The notes beneath the pieces are model-generated. The model was not told the DNA's origin. It saw nothing but the letters and a program-made list of their open reading frames with translations, and made no database searches. Both the position numbers and the translations under genes were made by a program. Below are positions 5,302 through 5,724 of a stretch of 5,724 nucleotides of DNA, piece after piece. Source of the DNA: an uncultured Bacteroidales bacterium (lineage in GTDB: Bacteria; Bacteroidota; Bacteroidia; Bacteroidales; Bacteroidaceae); assembly GCA_937995875.1 (NCBI GenBank), contig CALKIW010000170.1, forward strand, positions 1-5,724. The letters are read 5' to 3'. Position 1 is the stretch's first letter; each line of letters starts with the position of its first letter.

Positions 5302-5637
5302 TCACTTTTGAGGGTTGAATGTGTCAGATATTTGCTTTGCAACCCTGTTTATTGCTCCTTTTATATCATGCGAAGCTCCTGCAACCCCAAGAGAGGAATA
5401 TGCGCCTTTGCATGATGCTACAGGACGCCCTGTATTATAGTCTATAAAATTGACTGTAACAATAGTCTCTTCGGGTTGCACGTTTATACAGGAAGCACAA
5501 AACGAGAAAGGAAGAAAAAGAGAGTAATTGATTGATAATGAGAAGTAATTGGCTTTGAATGTCTTTGGTTGCCGAGTGGGTGAAATGCAGTTTTTAGCGG
5601 ATAAAAGCAAACATTCCGTTTCTATCCCGTTACCCAT
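5302..5637 (-). CDS. Small hypothetical protein, possible lipoprotein or remodelled remnant
   Basis: This is a 111-residue ORF facing mobA, with only four bases between the two stop codons. I do not recognise its family. Residues about 28-50 read like a lipoprotein signal (a K, then a hydrophobic stretch YFSLSINYSLFLPFSF, then CASC with C50 as candidate lipidated residue). The following part (about 57-110; TVNFIDYNTGRPVASCKGAY, then an amphipathic helix near the end) looks like a small folded periplasmic or surface domain. The first 25 or so residues do not fit a signal peptide, and there is no better in-frame ATG nearer to it. The true start may therefore be non-ATG or lost, or the 5' part may have been replaced by recombination. 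No promoter of the TAnnTTTG type is visible upstream. The DNA is AT-richer than the mobilization genes, suggesting cargo or flanking host sequence. Confidence 0.45.
   Translation of the reverse strand: MGNGIETECLLLSAKNCISPTRQPKTFKANYFSLSINYSLFLPFSFCASCINVQPEETIVTVNFIDYNTGRPVASCKGAYSSLGVAGASHDIKGAINRVAKQISDTFNPQK
5311..5346. terminator. Inverted repeat after mobA, possible weak terminator
   Basis: AGGGTTG (5311-5317) and CAACCCT (5340-5346) are perfect 7-bp complements with a 22-nt loop. They start 13 bases after the mobA stop and are followed on the plus strand by a T-rich stretch with a TTTT run. The long loop makes this a poor intrinsic terminator, and it also lies inside the 3' end of the convergent ORF. 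It may be chance. Confidence 0.25.
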
Positions 5638-5724
5638 TTTAGGCGGAGCAAAACACAGCAGTTGAGTGTCTTTAAGTGGCTGACTATAACGCTGTTTGTC
5701 TTCGGTTTACATTGTTCAAATAAG
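5638..5724. other. AT-rich right edge, no gene identified
   Basis: No ORF, RNA gene or copy of the left-end repeats (TTGTACC or the 20-bp unit) was found here. The stretch is the upstream region of the minus-strand ORF, and possibly that of a gene starting beyond the window. A TTTG (5695-5698) lies about 22 bases before TAAG at the very edge, too incomplete to call a promoter. Confidence 0.4.

Noticed and set aside
5475..5482. GTTGCACG, the complement of the CGTGCAAC core of the left 20-bp repeat, considered as a right-end partner site
   Set aside because: Only eight bases match, with no flanking similarity and no second copy, so chance is sufficient.
5638..5724. Promoter region of a resistance gene such as cfxA, which follows mobA in Tn4555
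   Set aside because: No coding sequence of such a gene is in the window and the promoter elements are incomplete; naming it would be guesswork.
1..5724. tRNA genes, rRNA, CRISPR arrays, IS elements
   Set aside because: Read by eye on both strands, no cloverleaf, regular spacer-repeat array, transposase, or terminal inverted repeats were found.

Overview
The window looks like most of a small integrative and mobilizable element (IME, or mobilizable transposon) from the Bacteroidales (Bacteroides, Parabacteroides, Prevotella or a relative). Three things support this assignment. The promoter-like sequence at the left end has the Bacteroidetes -7 form TAnnTTTG and no E. coli -10. The tyrosine recombinase and the MobV-type relaxase are both of recognisable Bacteroidales lineages. 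The multi-HTH protein ahead of the integrase is a common companion of integrases in that order. The taxonomic call is inferred from protein and promoter style, not from a database match.

Layout from left to right. Positions 1-290 are non-coding and repeat-rich: three about 10-bp direct repeats (23-53), a putative promoter (109-140), paired TTGTACC repeats (138-161) and a 20-bp tandem repeat (185-224). This looks like an element end with integrase or regulator binding sites. Positions 291-3382 hold four closely packed plus-strand genes, probably one operon: a three-HTH DNA-binding protein, a tyrosine integrase with all six catalytic residues, a small excisionase-like HTH protein, and an unrecognised winged-helix-like protein whose ATG overlaps the preceding stop. 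Positions 3383-3740 (358 bp) are a non-coding, strongly structured region. It contains a candidate oriT whose minus strand resembles the pMV158/MobV nick site, followed by an array of short hairpins. Positions 3741-5297 encode a full-length MobV relaxase with a long coiled-coil tail. From about 5298 the DNA turns AT-rich. It carries a convergent minus-strand ORF (5302-5637) that may be a small lipoprotein or the remnant of one, and then a short stretch (5638-5724) where nothing is identified.

How the parts may work together (inference): the integrase and the HTH proteins would control excision and integration. MobA would nick the oriT just upstream of its gene, and a helper conjugative element in the same cell would supply the transfer channel. 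No coupling protein, type IV secretion gene, replication gene or recognised cargo such as a resistance gene is visible. The right end of the element is not identified. The most interesting part is the 3463-3719 block: a candidate nick site next to hairpins whose stems differ but whose loops are the same.
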